From positions 1-64,000 of the forward strand of contig JAWUYA010000031.1 of the NCBI GenBank assembly GCA_034111045.1: 64,000 nt of DNA, written 5' to 3'. This stretch comes from JALJPB01 sp034111045. Lineage in GTDB: Bacteria > Pseudomonadota > Gammaproteobacteria > Enterobacterales > Alteromonadaceae. The notes under the pieces were generated by a model. That model was not told where the DNA came from. It did no database searches and worked only from the letters and a program-made list of their open reading frames with translations. A program made the position numbers and the translations under genes. Of this stretch, positions 63,638 to 64,000 are shown piece by piece (within the stretch, counting starts at the first letter, position 1; each line of letters begins with the position of its first letter).

Positions 63638-64000
63638 TTAAAGACTTCCGTCAACTAAACAAGGGTTGTTTTTCCAACTAGCCAACCAAGTTAAAAGGTT
63701 GTTTGCCGGCATAGGTTTGGCGATACCATATCCTTGTGCTATATAACTACCAAAAGAGAGTAATAGCTCGGCATGTTTAGGGGTTTCTACTCCTTCGGCA
63801 ATCACTTTAAGATTAAATACTTTGGCTAATTCAATGATGCCTTGAATAATGGCTTTATCGTCCTCGTCCGACAACATATTTCTAACAAATGATTGATCTA
63901 TTTTTAAAGACTTGGCCGGTAAGCGCTTTAAATAGGTTAATGATGAATAACCGGTACCAAAATCATCAATGGAGAAAAAAACGCCTAACTCGTTACACTC
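63638..64000 (-). CDS. EAL-domain c-di-GMP phosphodiesterase, C-terminal part (cut by window end)
   Basis: Only the last 120 residues lie in the window; the frame stays open to the edge. Catalytic motifs FSIDDFGTGYSSLTYLKRLP, LKIDQSFVRNML and KVIAEGVETPKHAELL are intact, and GYGIAKPMPANNLLTWL is the usual C-terminal end. The DDFGTGYSS and EGVET residues needed for metal binding and catalysis are present, so an active phosphodiesterase is likely. N-terminal sensor or GGDEF domains cannot be seen. Confidence 0.93.
   Translation of the reverse strand, partial: ECNELGVFFSIDDFGTGYSSLTYLKRLPAKSLKIDQSFVRNMLSDEDDKAIIQGIIELAKVFNLKVIAEGVETPKHAELLLSFGSYIAQGYGIAKPMPANNLLTWLASWKNNPCLVDGSL

Overview
The window reads as chromosomal DNA of a motile, low-GC marine gammaproteobacterium. 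Gene content, the flagellar gene order and the protein sequences look like Alteromonadales, most like Colwellia and relatives. That placement is inference from family resemblance; no search was run. I see no phage, insertion sequence, CRISPR array or plasmid backbone.

Positions 1-18.8 kb are a polar-flagellum locus. On the minus strand run cheV-cheR, flgBCDE, flgFGHIJKL and a short flagellin, then the first 13 codons of a second flagellin cut by the window edge. flgA-flgM-flgN run on the plus strand, followed by divergent flgOP and flgT (H-ring/outer-membrane disc genes). Sigma-54-like -24/-12 boxes can be read upstream of flgB, flgF, flagellin, flgO and flgT, more weakly flgA. A textbook sigma-28 promoter (TAAA-N15-GCCGATAA) precedes flgM. 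A 16-bp-stem terminator splits flgBCDE from flgFGHIJKL.

Positions 18.8-29 kb are mixed housekeeping: tRNA-Arg(CCT), an mmsA-type CoA-acylating dehydrogenase with a divergent LysR regulator and a putative operator, a DTW-family tRNA modification enzyme, the AzlCD exporter, an RraA-like protein, RNase HI with a hybrid-binding domain, a SPOUT methyltransferase, a YgjP-like metallopeptidase, an RsuA-like pseudouridine synthase and small membrane or hypothetical proteins. Positions 29-36 kb hold a central-carbon cluster, tkt-epd-pgk, followed unusually by both a class I and a class II fructose-bisphosphate aldolase. Then come an MscS channel, a DUF481 outer-membrane protein and a Nudix hydrolase.

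Positions 38.8-49.4 kb are the most interesting part: a second, non-flagellar-type chemosensory cluster (cheY-STAS-cheA-mcp-cheW-cheR-cheD-cheB). It is bracketed by two paralogous membrane proteins. The downstream paralog is a normal MCP. The upstream one has lost about 132 residues, exactly the CheA-controlling hairpin, but keeps the membrane anchor, a conserved cytoplasmic segment and a C-terminal module with a D-x3-Q signature resembling the CheZ phosphatase active site. No CheZ, CheC or CheX is encoded in this cluster.

Positions 49.6-64 kb hold a decayed LysR gene beside an intact DJ-1/PfpI gene, an ABC-F ATPase (YbiT type), a gene-poor 1.3-kb stretch, several small proteins, a YebC/YeeN-type regulator, RRM, SEC-C, CDGSH and cyclotransferase proteins, a copper P-type ATPase with a translationally coupled 25-residue membrane peptide, a DUF21-CBS protein, MtfA and the C-terminal end of an EAL protein running off the window.
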